Shown here piece by piece: positions 1-8,342 of a DNA stretch of 64,000 nucleotides (its first letter is position 1; the number at the start of each line of letters is the position of its first letter). The translations under genes were made by a program, and so were the position numbers. This DNA is from an uncultured Kordia sp. GTDB lineage: Bacteria > Bacteroidota > Bacteroidia > Flavobacteriales > Flavobacteriaceae. Below the pieces are notes generated by a model. That model worked only from the letters and a program-made list of their open reading frames with translations, was not told the DNA's origin and searched no databases. The stretch spans positions 124,001 to 188,000 of the forward strand of contig NZ_CANLEA010000002.1 in assembly GCF_947489565.1 (NCBI RefSeq). The letters run 5' to 3'.

Positions 1-97
1 GAATGGCTATTATTTTAGATGGAAAAAATTAGAACATACAACAAAAAAACCATTACCACAACAACAATTAATATTAGATGGAAAAAGATCGAATTAA
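1..97 (+). CDS. 3' end of an upstream gene (partial)
   Basis: Of the three forward frames at the left edge only the one starting at base 2 stays open; it gives about 31 residues (NGYYFRWKKLEHTT...) and stops with TAA at 95-97. Its end overlaps the ATG of the next gene by 20 bases, as often seen in co-transcribed pairs. The product cannot be identified from this tail, and a chance open frame is possible. Confidence 0.35.
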   Translation, partial: NGYYFRWKKLEHTTKKPLPQQQLILDGKRSN

Positions 98-692
98 AAA
101 AATAATCGTAGTACTAACATGCTTCTTTTTTTTACAATGCGTAAAAAAAGATAATGTTAAAGACGTTTTGGAAGGAATAAATCTAAAAGAATGGGATAAA
201 TCTACATCAGATTTTGTATTAAATCAATGTAATTTAGATGATGCAACACTTAATTATAAAGATGGAGATATATCGTTATCAACTAAAATTGAAGGCGTAG
301 AGATAACTAATCTTCAAGATCATATAAACTATTATTTATCAAAAAGAAAAAATCTTATAGATTATCTTAAATCTTCTGAGCCTCTATTAAAAAGACTGAA
401 AGGAGAAGAATTAACTATTATAGAAATATATGGGAATGATTTTCAATTCATAATCTATAGTGATGAAATGGAAAAAATGTTTCGTTATGAATATGATAAA
501 CAGAAAAAAGTTTTCTTTTTTGAATTATTAGATAAAGCTACTTCTGGTGATTATTATCTAGGAAAAAGTTTTGAAGAAACATCATGTACAGGAAAGATTA
601 ATAGCATGCTCAAATATTTAACAATCTTCTCAACAATGAAGGTAAACGATGAAAATATTGAGTATCAAATAAAAAACGTACACTTAGAGTAA
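78..692 (+). CDS. Putative lipoprotein of unknown function
   Basis: A 204-residue protein with a charged N-terminus, a short hydrophobic stretch (VVLTCFFFLQC) and a lipobox-like FLQC, so it is probably exported and lipid-anchored at the Cys near residue 21. The rest is hydrophilic, rich in Lys, Glu and Asp, and matches no family I recognise. It is probably co-transcribed with the gene running in from the left, with which it overlaps. A strong hairpin terminator follows 16 bases after the stop. It lies outside the mobile gene block that starts at 777 and may be ordinary host DNA. Confidence 0.6.
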   Translation: MEKDRIKKIIVVLTCFFFLQCVKKDNVKDVLEGINLKEWDKSTSDFVLNQCNLDDATLNYKDGDISLSTKIEGVEITNLQDHINYYLSKRKNLIDYLKSSEPLLKRLKGEELTIIEIYGNDFQFIIYSDEMEKMFRYEYDKQKKVFFFELLDKATSGDYYLGKSFEETSCTGKINSMLKYLTIFSTMKVNDENIEYQIKNVHLE

Positions 693-707
693 ATATTATT
701 TATTAAT

Positions 708-733
708 AAAAGGTGGGATTATCCCACCTTTTT
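708..733. terminator. Bidirectional intrinsic terminator
   Basis: Perfect stem GGTGGGA (712-718) / TCCCACC (722-728) with a 3-base loop, flanked by AAAA on the left and TTTTT on the right. It sits between convergent genes ending at 692 and 777 and would work on both strands. Confidence 0.85.
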
Positions 734-776
734 CATTTTATGAAGTAACATATTTTTATTACTTATTCAATTATTT

Positions 777-1253
777 TCAACTCTTATTTTTCATAATAAT
801 ACTGGTACGTGACGATTTCGGATCACTTCCTTCTTTACGTAACAATCGCTGATTGTTAAATAACGGACGACATTTGATATTGAATGCTGTATAACTAACT
901 GCTTTCTCTTTATCATCCAATGTATCAATATACGCTTTGTAAAGTTCCTCGTTAGTCATGCTCTTTTTCTTGCTATTAAGCATAATATCAAAAGCTGTTG
1001 TAGCTACTGAATTCAATCCTTGTTTGGATTCTGACAAATCTAAATCAAGTGCTTCAAGTTTTTGAATTTGCTCATCACTTGCATATTTCATCATAGCAGT
1101 AGCATCTTTCTGATACTCTTTGATACGATTGGTAATTGTTCGTTTTTCTTCTTTGGCTTGTTCAATTTTTTCATCTGCTGTTTCTAGCAGTTTTTGATCA
1201 TCGCTAATATTCTGTATTAGCGTGTCGATAATGTTGTGATTACTCATAATCAT
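777..1253 (-). CDS. Coiled-coil hypothetical protein of the mobile region
   Basis: A 158-residue protein. Residues 1 to about 60 are charged and heptad-like (DDQKLLETADEKIEQAKEEK), suggesting a coiled coil. The C-terminal half (TNEELYKAYIDTLDDKEKAVSYTAFNIKCRPLF) looks like a small helical or winged-helix module. It is the last gene of the minus-strand block 3760-777, with 27 bases to the methylase upstream. The layout (coiled-coil head, small basic tail, about 160 residues) resembles the 165-residue protein at 15389, but I see no alignable identity. No function can be assigned. An internal ATG two codons downstream is an equally good start. Confidence 0.55.
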   Translation of the reverse strand: MIMSNHNIIDTLIQNISDDQKLLETADEKIEQAKEEKRTITNRIKEYQKDATAMMKYASDEQIQKLEALDLDLSESKQGLNSVATTAFDIMLNSKKKSMTNEELYKAYIDTLDDKEKAVSYTAFNIKCRPLFNNQRLLRKEGSDPKSSRTSIIMKNKS

Positions 1254-1280
1254 TAATTTTTAAAGGTTTATGTTTATTTT

Positions 1281-2066
1281 TTAAATAGGATAATTAGCCG
1301 TCAAGACTTCAATCTTGCGTTTCCGCTTTTTCTCATGTGCGCCATTACTTGCAACAAGTGGTTTATCAACCATCATCGTATGCCAACCATACTTCTTACT
1401 ATATTCTTCAAGTATTTCAGAAGGGTATGAACTCAAAAGAAATTTTCCTTTGATGGCAGAAAGTGTGTCAAGAAGTTTGATAAAATCAGCTTTACTATAT
1501 CCATCATAATGTCCCATGTCAGCGTTGTAATACGGTGGATCAACATAATGGAATGCATCATCGGTATCATAGGTTTCAATCACTTTACACGCATCGTTAT
1601 TTTCAATTTGTGTATGCTCCAAGCGTTTGGAAATAGTTTCATCAAATCGAAGTTTCTTGTTCCGTACTGTTTTCAATCGCTTCCCATACTTATCAAATCC
1701 CCAACTTCCGATCTTGCACGCGAATCCCATATTCGTAGCGATATAGAATGCCCATGCTTGTTGTAATTTTTTAAACAAGTGTGGCATTCGATAGATCGTA
1801 TGTGCTACGGTATAAGTTGCACGTGAGAAGAGTGTAGCTTCTACTTTTGCTTTGAGATTATCAAAATCAGATTTACACACTTCGAAGAAGTTGATGACCA
1901 TATTATTGGTATCATTAATGATTTCTGATTGAGCAGGCTCTTTCGCAAAGAAAACGGCTCCACCACCGAAAAAACTTTCGGTATAAATAGTATGTTCGGG
2001 TATTAAAGGAAGTATTTTAGACAGCAACGTGATTTTGCCACCGTAATATGATATTGGGGTTTTCAT
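1281..2066 (-). CDS. D12-class adenine-N6 DNA methyltransferase
   Basis: A 261-residue protein of the Dam/D12 class, which transfers a methyl group from S-adenosylmethionine to adenine N6 in a short recognition site. The N-terminal SYYGGK (residues 6-11) and SFFGGGAVFF (31-40) form the SAM-binding motif and DPPYY (176-180) is the catalytic DPPY motif. The length fits a complete enzyme. No restriction endonuclease is adjacent, so it is probably an orphan methylase of the mobile element, used for protection against host restriction or for regulation. Neighbours are the RadC-like protein upstream and the coiled-coil protein downstream on the same strand. The recognition sequence cannot be predicted. 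Confidence 0.88.
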   Translation of the reverse strand: MKTPISYYGGKITLLSKILPLIPEHTIYTESFFGGGAVFFAKEPAQSEIINDTNNMVINFFEVCKSDFDNLKAKVEATLFSRATYTVAHTIYRMPHLFKKLQQAWAFYIATNMGFACKIGSWGFDKYGKRLKTVRNKKLRFDETISKRLEHTQIENNDACKVIETYDTDDAFHYVDPPYYNADMGHYDGYSKADFIKLLDTLSAIKGKFLLSSYPSEILEEYSKKYGWHTMMVDKPLVASNGAHEKKRKRKIEVLTANYPI

Positions 2067-2099
2067 AAAGGTTGATAGGGAAGGGCGAATAATAAGAGA

Positions 2100-2570
2100 C
2101 TACATCAAGTTCTCGTCAGCGAGTGACACATAATCTTCTGATGTGATAATGATATGATCTAAGACTTTGATATCCATGATTTCGCCAGCAGAACAGAGCT
2201 TTTTCGTAATTGCTTTGTCTGCACTTGAAACTTTAAGTGTTCCCGACGGATGATTGTGTGCAACAATTATTGCTGTTGCATTTACTAAAAGGGCTAATTG
2301 AAAGATATTCTTTTTATCTACAGTTACCGAGGTAACACCTCCTTTTGCAATTTCTGCAAAAGCAAGTACACGATTCGCATTGGTTAAATAGATCGCCCAA
2401 AAGTGTTCTTGAAGATCAAGTATATTTGTATCAATAACGGAGCGTAAATAATCACTAGCATCTTTTGATTTCTTGATGGTAAACATATTGTTAAACGCTT
2501 GCCGTTTATAGACAACTCCTACGATAGCACTACTAAGTACTACCGTAGATGGTAAACTGTTTGGTTTCAT
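2100..2570 (-). CDS. RadC-like JAB/JAMM domain protein
   Basis: A 156-residue protein with an intact JAMM metal-binding motif: HNHPSG at 105-110 followed by SSAD ending at Asp118. It belongs to the short RadC-like family that is very common on Bacteroidota mobile elements. It lacks the helix-hairpin-helix N-terminus of full-length RadC. The biochemical role of RadC proteins is unsettled; the old DNA-repair label is not well supported. It lies between the methylase and the VirD4-like ATPase in one minus-strand block. A degenerate relative is found at 14566. Confidence 0.85.
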   Translation of the reverse strand: MKPNSLPSTVVLSSAIVGVVYKRQAFNNMFTIKKSKDASDYLRSVIDTNILDLQEHFWAIYLTNANRVLAFAEIAKGGVTSVTVDKKNIFQLALLVNATAIIVAHNHPSGTLKVSSADKAITKKLCSAGEIMDIKVLDHIIITSEDYVSLADENLM

Positions 2571-2590
2571 ATATGGAATTGTTTTGTGGA

Positions 2591-3760
2591 TTACAAAATG
2601 GTGTCTGCACTAAAGGGAACTGATGGTTTACCGTCAATCATTAATCGCAGGTAAATAGAATAGTTAGCAAGGGAAGTGAAATCGGTAGTACTAAAGACAG
2701 GATAAAATTCTTTTGCCATTAAATTGGCATCAGTAATTCCTAGTCTAAAGCAAACTATTGTTCCAACATTTCCAAGCACACTATTACGTACTTCAATATT
2801 GAGTTGATGGAGAAATTGATTGGCAAGAATAAGTCCTATTTTGAATTTTCGGATTTGTGCGAGCATTTCTGCAATAAGTTCGGTACTCGATAGAATTTGA
2901 AACTCATCGATATACAGAAAATAGGGAACTCGTTGATGCTCTGGAATATCAATTCTAGAGAAGCAAGCAGATGCTAGGGAAGTCAGAAGTAATCCGCCAA
3001 GAATATTGGCAACATCGCTTCCAACGTGTCCTTTAGCCAGATTGATAATCAAAATTTGATTTGTATCTATGATTTTTCTGAGCGAAATCTGTTCATCATT
3101 TTCAACAAGAACTTTTTTGATGATTCGATGCGATAGTAATGCACCAATCTTATTCATGATTGGAAGCAGATCGTTTGGTTTGTATTTCGGAAATTCTTTT
3201 TCCCAAAACAGGAGAATCTCCTCTGATGTTATATGTTTAAGACATGAATTACGATATGACGTATCGTGTATGATTCTTAAAATATCTGATAGATTTGCTT
3301 TTGGCTGTTCGAGTAGAGAAAGTAAAATCATTCTTAGAATATGTTCCATTTTCATTCCCCAAGCGGATTTCCAATTGCGTTGGAATATTTCCAAAATATT
3401 AGAGGCAACAAGTGAACGTTTTGTAGCACTTACTTTCCTTAGCGGATTATATCCAAACAGAATTTCAGGATCAGTCACATCAAAATAGATGAGCTTTCTA
3501 TCTGGAAAACGATCTTGAATACTGGCTACAATTTCTGTGGACGCATCGCCATGTAAATCTAAGAATGCAAAACCACGATGTGCTTCTGCATCTTGTACCA
3601 TAAGTGTTTTTAGTAATGTCGTTTTTCCACTCCCACTTTTTCCAAAGCAGTAAAAATGTAACATTCTATCAGCTTGTCTGATGCCAAATAACTTTCCATC
3701 ACTTCTAAAATTAGTTCTTGCGAAATAGCTGACACTGTTCAGTTCATTGAAAAAAGACAT
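2591..3760 (-). CDS. VirD4/TraG-like DNA-translocation ATPase
   Basis: A 389-residue P-loop ATPase with Walker A GKSGSGKTT (40-48) and Walker B YFLYIDEFQ (about residue 275), followed by conserved AEMLAQIRKFKIGLILANQ typical of type IV coupling proteins and HerA-type translocases. Such proteins hand DNA to a conjugation channel. It is short, lacks an N-terminal membrane anchor, and no relaxase or other transfer genes are visible, so it may act with machinery encoded elsewhere or be a domesticated or mobilisation remnant. It is the first gene of the minus-strand block. Confidence 0.75.
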   Translation of the reverse strand: MSFFNELNSVSYFARTNFRSDGKLFGIRQADRMLHFYCFGKSGSGKTTLLKTLMVQDAEAHRGFAFLDLHGDASTEIVASIQDRFPDRKLIYFDVTDPEILFGYNPLRKVSATKRSLVASNILEIFQRNWKSAWGMKMEHILRMILLSLLEQPKANLSDILRIIHDTSYRNSCLKHITSEEILLFWEKEFPKYKPNDLLPIMNKIGALLSHRIIKKVLVENDEQISLRKIIDTNQILIINLAKGHVGSDVANILGGLLLTSLASACFSRIDIPEHQRVPYFLYIDEFQILSSTELIAEMLAQIRKFKIGLILANQFLHQLNIEVRNSVLGNVGTIVCFRLGITDANLMAKEFYPVFSTTDFTSLANYSIYLRLMIDGKPSVPFSADTIL

Positions 3761-4119
3761 GAATTTGAAAAGAAGAATGAGTAATATATTGAATTGTGTT
3801 TGTCAATTTTCATGGACAAAAAAAGGAACTACTTGCTTTTTTTAAATGCTATGGTAATTTTTAGAAATGCTTGAAGGGCTTTTTTGCGTGCTAACTTATA
3901 CCTATTATACCATATTTAGAATGCAGCAAAGTCCTCAGCGAAATTCTGTAGGGGGAGCATACAGTCCTTGCAAAAAAATCATTTATGAAATACACTATTA
4001 ACCGTAACTTAAATACAAAGAAACCTCGTTGCCCGAAAGGGTCGTTTAAACTTTTTTAGTTTGAACTAAAGCAACAGCGCGTGTTTATTTATATTCTCTA
4101 AATCATAATCGGTTTAGGT
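3761..4119. other. Intergenic region between ATPase and recombinase
   Basis: About 360 bases without a convincing ORF. It lies between divergent genes, so it should hold promoters for both, and it is the natural place to look for an attachment site or transfer origin. I see a weak TTAGTT-TG-AACTAA inverted repeat near 4056 but no unambiguous att core. Confidence 0.4.
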
Positions 4120-4164
4120 TATATAAAAGACCCGCTAGATTGCTTTTGGCGGGTCTTTTATATA
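4120..4164. repeat. 16-bp perfect inverted repeat ending at the integrase start codon
   Basis: The left arm TATATAAAAGACCCGC (4120-4135) and right arm (4149-4164) are perfectly complementary with a 13-base loop. The right arm ends at the A of the recombinase ATG, so the hairpin covers the translation start region. It may act as a terminator, a translation block or a recombinase-binding site. Confidence 0.75.
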
Positions 4165-5126
4165 TGAAGATTCAAAAATCAATAGAGATTCAAAATGCTA
4201 TCTATTCTTATCTTGAGTGGAAACAAACTCACACAAGTGCAGCTTATACCTGTTATAAAATTAGACTAGAGCAATTTGCAGAATTTATACAACCAAAAAC
4301 AAAACTCTCCGAAGTCAATGGAGATGACATTATTGCTTTTCATCGCAGTTTAGAAAATCATTACAGCTTAAACACCATTGCTTATTCCGCAAGAGTATTA
4401 AAAAACTTTTTCTGGTTTTGGCATGGTAGAGGATTTACAGCTTTCAATCCTAAAGAAATTATTCCAATACGATTTGTGAGTGCCGATAAAGATATTGTAA
4501 CTCGTGAAGACTTAGAAGATATGAATAGTTTATTAGAATTAAATAATTTACCTGATTTACAAAAGAAGCTTGTATTGCATTTACTATGGGATACAGGAAT
4601 GAGATTGAGCGAATTATTGGATATTAAAATTTCGGACATTAACAAACAGGGAAGCGATGGACTTCGAACGGCTAAAGTTCGGACAAGAAAAAGTATGCGC
4701 TATAACTTAGTAATTTGGGGAGCAGATACCAATGAACTTATCAACCGATATTTAGGAATTCGCTTGTGTATGGAAACCGATCATCAAAATTTACTGATCA
4801 ATCCAAAAACTAAAAAATCTTTTACCCCTAGAAGCATTCAACGTTGGATTACTGAACTGTCAGACATGGCAATGCTTGATAAAACAATCACACCACATAG
4901 TTTTAGACATGGAAAAGCAAACTACATACTCGATCAAGGTGGAAGCGTAAGAGATGTTAGCGCATTGCTTCGCCATGTAAAACCTGAATCTAGTTTTCAA
5001 TACATGCAACTCTCACAAAAACGATATGAAGATGTGGCTAGGAAATACCTCAATACGTTTAAAAACACATCGGAAATATCAACTTATTTTGAATCTGATA
5101 ATCAACTGAAATTTCAGTTTTCATAA
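4164..5126 (+). CDS. Tyrosine recombinase / integrase
   Basis: A 320-residue XerC/XerD-like recombinase that cuts and rejoins DNA through a covalent Tyr intermediate. Residues 1 to about 90 form a SAM-like core-binding domain. Catalytic residues are visible: Arg147 (DTGMRLSELL), His245 and Arg248 (HSFRHG), His271 (LLRHVK) and Tyr280. I chose the ATG at 4164; an upstream in-frame TTG at 4140 lies in the hairpin loop and is less likely. It is the probable integration enzyme of the element. It sits in the middle of the accessory block rather than at an edge, so the element may be circular-permuted relative to this view or composite. Confidence 0.88.
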   Translation: MKIQKSIEIQNAIYSYLEWKQTHTSAAYTCYKIRLEQFAEFIQPKTKLSEVNGDDIIAFHRSLENHYSLNTIAYSARVLKNFFWFWHGRGFTAFNPKEIIPIRFVSADKDIVTREDLEDMNSLLELNNLPDLQKKLVLHLLWDTGMRLSELLDIKISDINKQGSDGLRTAKVRTRKSMRYNLVIWGADTNELINRYLGIRLCMETDHQNLLINPKTKKSFTPRSIQRWITELSDMAMLDKTITPHSFRHGKANYILDQGGSVRDVSALLRHVKPESSFQYMQLSQKRYEDVARKYLNTFKNTSEISTYFESDNQLKFQFS

Positions 5127-5422
5127 AAACAATCTTCACGATTGTTTTTTACTTGAACTTAGTTTATAATTAGGCTCAGTACTTTCAACTATGAATACAA
5201 TACTTGCTTGATAAATGTTTTTACAAAGATTAATACTTTGTATTTAAGTTACATCTGTTATGTACTCGGTATTAGTTGACTCTCCACACAAGGGCACATA
5301 GCCCTTTAAAAAATAAAGATTTAACGTCGTAAAATACCGTTTATGCGACAGCCGTTTTGAATAGAAAAGTACTGTATGGGTTTATTCCCTAAGGTTGAGA
5401 GTACGTTAAAATTTAATTTAAA
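5127..5422. other. Intergenic region after the integrase
   Basis: About 300 bases with no coding frame. It contains a weak hairpin AAGGGC/GCCCTT at 5290-5306 without a T-run. It probably holds the promoter for the next two genes. No clear attachment site is seen. Confidence 0.4.
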
Positions 5423-5629
5423 ATGTCAAAATTTTATAATGTAGTCGTTAAAAAGGTAATTCCTAATAGCGCAGAAAAAGCTATTTATCACAAGGTAGGA
5501 ACAGTAAAAATCACCAAAAACGGTGGTTGGTTTTTACAAATGTATCATCAGCCTCATACGGAGTTTATGATTTTCCCAAATCATAATGAAACCTTACCAG
5601 TGATTGAATTTACCGATCATGAAGCTTAA
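5423..5629 (+). CDS. Small hypothetical protein upstream of the Rep-like gene
   Basis: A 68-residue soluble protein (MSKFYNVVVKKVIPNSAEKA...) with alternating hydrophobic residues suggesting a small beta-rich fold. Its last 11 bases overlap the ATG of the replication-like gene, so the two are probably translationally coupled. I do not recognise the family; position suggests a role in replication or copy control of the element. Confidence 0.55.
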   Translation: MSKFYNVVVKKVIPNSAEKAIYHKVGTVKITKNGGWFLQMYHQPHTEFMIFPNHNETLPVIEFTDHEA

Positions 5630-6131
5630 CAATACTACCGCAGTTCCGAATGTGTTTTTCGATTTGCAAATGAGTCAGTTAAGTGGTTCTGCTATTCGTG
5701 TGTATTTAAAAATAGTTCGTAATACGATTGGTTGGCGTGATCCAAGTGGACGTATCAAAGGGCGTGATTGGATTGCACATTCTCAGTTTGAAAAAGTTGG
5801 ACTATCCAATCGTAGCGTTACAAGCGCTATTGAAGAACTCCTTCAAAAACAACTCATTACCGTTACTGACTATATCGGCAATTCACTGAACAACCCTACA
5901 GAGCGTAAAAAATCAAAAAGAGTCTACTACTCCATTGTAGTGGATAACGTTGAAAAAATTGCGTTTCAGACCGAAAAAAATGACCAAAACAAACCGCAAG
6001 AATTGCGGACTACAAAAGAAACTTTTTTACAAAATTACAACGCAGAAAATGCAAACCCAGACCAAAGAAGAATTAAAGAAATACTAGAGCAAGAACAGCG
6101 TAAACAAATTCAAAGAGATAGCTGGGTATAA
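5619..6131 (+). CDS. Phage O-like / plasmid replication initiator (winged helix)
   Basis: A protein of about 170 residues. Its N-terminus (AVPNVFFDLQM...LSGSAIRVYLKIVRNTIGWRD...SVTSAIEELLQKQLI) has the pattern of the bacteriophage replication protein O N-terminal domain, a winged helix that binds the origin and recruits host replication proteins. The C-terminal 40 residues are charged and helical. I chose the ATG at 5619, which overlaps the preceding stop by 11 bases; the frame extends to 5604. With the integrase it suggests an element able to replicate after excision. Confidence 0.65.
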   Translation: MKLNNTTAVPNVFFDLQMSQLSGSAIRVYLKIVRNTIGWRDPSGRIKGRDWIAHSQFEKVGLSNRSVTSAIEELLQKQLITVTDYIGNSLNNPTERKKSKRVYYSIVVDNVEKIAFQTEKNDQNKPQELRTTKETFLQNYNAENANPDQRRIKEILEQEQRKQIQRDSWV

Positions 6132-6228
6132 TTTTATTTTTTGAGGTAGATAATTTCCTAAAGGAAATTATAAAAGCTTTCATCTATAAACCAGTAAAAA
6201 ATCAAATAGACTTTCATAATTTATAAGA

Positions 6229-8109
6229 TTATATATCTCTATAAATTGGACTTATATATTTCCAATCTCTTAGATATTTTAATTTACACAATATGTTTAA
6301 GTGATATGGATTCTCTGGTACATTTATTTTATCAGGCACAAGAGTTACTATCATTTGATCCAGATCCAACTCATTAATATTCTTTAAATAGTTGAATCCA
6401 AAAACTTTTTTAATGTCTATTTTTGACAACTTATAATACTTCTCTAAATTATAGATAGATTCAGGAATTATTTTGTTACTTGAAATTAATTTCTCTAATG
6501 ATTCTATACAATTATCTACAAATATATTTTCCTCTTGCTTTGTTTTTCTTTTCTGATTAATTAAATTATTAAAAATAGATATGAAATTAAACCCTAAGTT
6601 TGGATCAATTGAAAAGTCTGGGTTTTCTAATCTAATCCTGTTTAAAAAACTTTCTAAAAAATCTGCATCAAAGTTCTCTTTCTTTGCAATATTCAAAATC
6701 AATTCAAAATAATCATTAGCCTCTGTTGAAAGAGCTACAAGTATAGCTAGTTCATTAGGTATCTTTTTAAGAGAAATATGATCATTAGTAATAACTGGTA
6801 CTCCTTTTAGATACTCTGCGGTAAAATATTCTTGAATTGATTTATGTGCAAACTCATATTTATCCCTTCCTGATTTAATAAACAAGCCATTATGACTTTC
6901 TAATTCTTGTATTACTATGTCTCCTTCTTCCCTTGGCAAATTAAACCTGAGACATAAATCTAGATATGTTGAGCGAATTGTTGTAGATGAAAAGGAAGAA
7001 GAATAGTATTTCCTTGTTAAATAAAACGAAAGTTTACACAAAAATGATTTTTTCCTAGAGGGTAAAAATTTACTATATTTTGATTTCCTCTCAATATTTC
7101 TTTCGGTGTCCCACTCAAGTATAAGTAAGTCAACCACTTTACTGTATATTAAATTAGGAGTATCTGGAATGTGTTTAGGTAGCGATTTATCAAAAATTAT
7201 AAGTAAATGACTTAATGTCAATGGTCTACGTGCTGTATCTAAATATGTTGACAGAAATAGTTGACTTAGAAATATCTTACTTTCATCTTCATCTCTTAAC
7301 CAAGAATGTGTAAACTCTTTTATTTGCTCATCATCAAGTTCTGAAATTTCAAATTTTTTAGAATTAGTAACCGTATAGGGAAACTCTACAGTTCTTGAAG
7401 TGAGAATAAATCTAGTATTTTTTAATTTTCTAGATAAACTTTCGATCTCATTTACAATTTTATCCTTATCAGAGTATGGGTACTCATCAAAACCATCAAG
7501 TATAAGTAAGGCTTCTAGAGTATCTAACGCTTCAGCTATTTTATTTTCAAGTATATAATTATTCCTTTCGTTAAAATTTTCAGCTCCATTAAAACCTAGT
7601 ATTTTGTATAATTTTTCATAGATACCCTCCGTTTTTTTGAGAAAATTATCTCCATATAATTTAAGTTCTCTAAATCTAATAACTATTGGAATGCTAAATT
7701 TATGTGGACAAAACTTTTCATCAGTCATTAACTTAAAAGCGATATACTTAATTGATGTCGTTTTTCCTGCTCCTGGTTGCCCCAATATTATAATATTCTT
7801 ATCTGTTTCATTTAAGTGATCTTTGAATAATATTTTTAATGGAGATTCAGAATGTCCTTCCATTTGTTCCCTTCTAGGAGTCAAATAGTAATTTAAATGT
7901 ACATAAGAGTTTTCAATTTTTTTTGATGATTCAATTGTATTAATATTGATTTCTCTTGACCACTTTGTAGTCTCTTCCACATGTATATTTAATGATTTTA
8001 AAAGACTTTTTCTTGTAAACTTAACTTTAATATTTTCTTCTGAAAATGCTTTCGCCACTTTCTTATAAATTTCGTCTAAGGCTTTGGTTATAAAGTATTC
8101 TTTTAACAT
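6229..8109 (-). CDS. NACHT-domain STAND NTPase (bNACHT-like, probable defence)
   Basis: A 626-residue protein. A short N-terminal region of about 100 residues precedes a NACHT NTPase: Walker A GQPGAGKTT (110-118), Walker B LLILDGFDEYP (201-211) with the extra acidic residue typical of NACHT, and sensor FILTSR (234-239). The remaining 350 residues are helical, including ...YEFAHKSIQEYFTAEYL, a conserved NACHT-associated helical motif. Bacterial NACHT proteins are known anti-phage sensors related to animal NLRs. No recognisable N-terminal effector (nuclease, TIR, protease) is seen, so the executing domain is unclear. It is transcribed away from the three-gene operon starting at 8343, separated by 233 bases. 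Confidence 0.8.
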   Translation of the reverse strand: MLKEYFITKALDEIYKKVAKAFSEENIKVKFTRKSLLKSLNIHVEETTKWSREININTIESSKKIENSYVHLNYYLTPRREQMEGHSESPLKILFKDHLNETDKNIIILGQPGAGKTTSIKYIAFKLMTDEKFCPHKFSIPIVIRFRELKLYGDNFLKKTEGIYEKLYKILGFNGAENFNERNNYILENKIAEALDTLEALLILDGFDEYPYSDKDKIVNEIESLSRKLKNTRFILTSRTVEFPYTVTNSKKFEISELDDEQIKEFTHSWLRDEDESKIFLSQLFLSTYLDTARRPLTLSHLLIIFDKSLPKHIPDTPNLIYSKVVDLLILEWDTERNIERKSKYSKFLPSRKKSFLCKLSFYLTRKYYSSSFSSTTIRSTYLDLCLRFNLPREEGDIVIQELESHNGLFIKSGRDKYEFAHKSIQEYFTAEYLKGVPVITNDHISLKKIPNELAILVALSTEANDYFELILNIAKKENFDADFLESFLNRIRLENPDFSIDPNLGFNFISIFNNLINQKRKTKQEENIFVDNCIESLEKLISSNKIIPESIYNLEKYYKLSKIDIKKVFGFNYLKNINELDLDQMIVTLVPDKINVPENPYHLNILCKLKYLRDWKYISPIYRDI

Positions 8110-8201
8110 AAATTGAAATATTGAAAGTTATTACCCCTAAATATAATAAAATTACTTCTTTACAATTACGGGAAACCACATTGATTATAAGAAAGTATAT
8201 T

Positions 8202-8224
8202 CTTATATTTATGAAAAATATAAG
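8202..8224. repeat. Inverted repeat between divergent defence genes
   Basis: CTTATATTT (8202-8210) and AAATATAAG (8216-8224) form a 9-bp perfect stem with a 5-base loop. It lies in the 233-base gap between the NACHT gene and the three-gene operon, where both promoters must be, and could be an operator. AT-rich hairpins arise by chance in such DNA. Confidence 0.45.
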
Positions 8225-8342
8225 TAAGTGATCAAAAATAAAAAGAGATTACTACTCATCTTTTCACCTCTCTTATTCCAACTTATTTTAGAAAAGGATA
8301 AAAATTAGAGTTTCAAAAAAATATAAATCCAAAAGTAAGATT

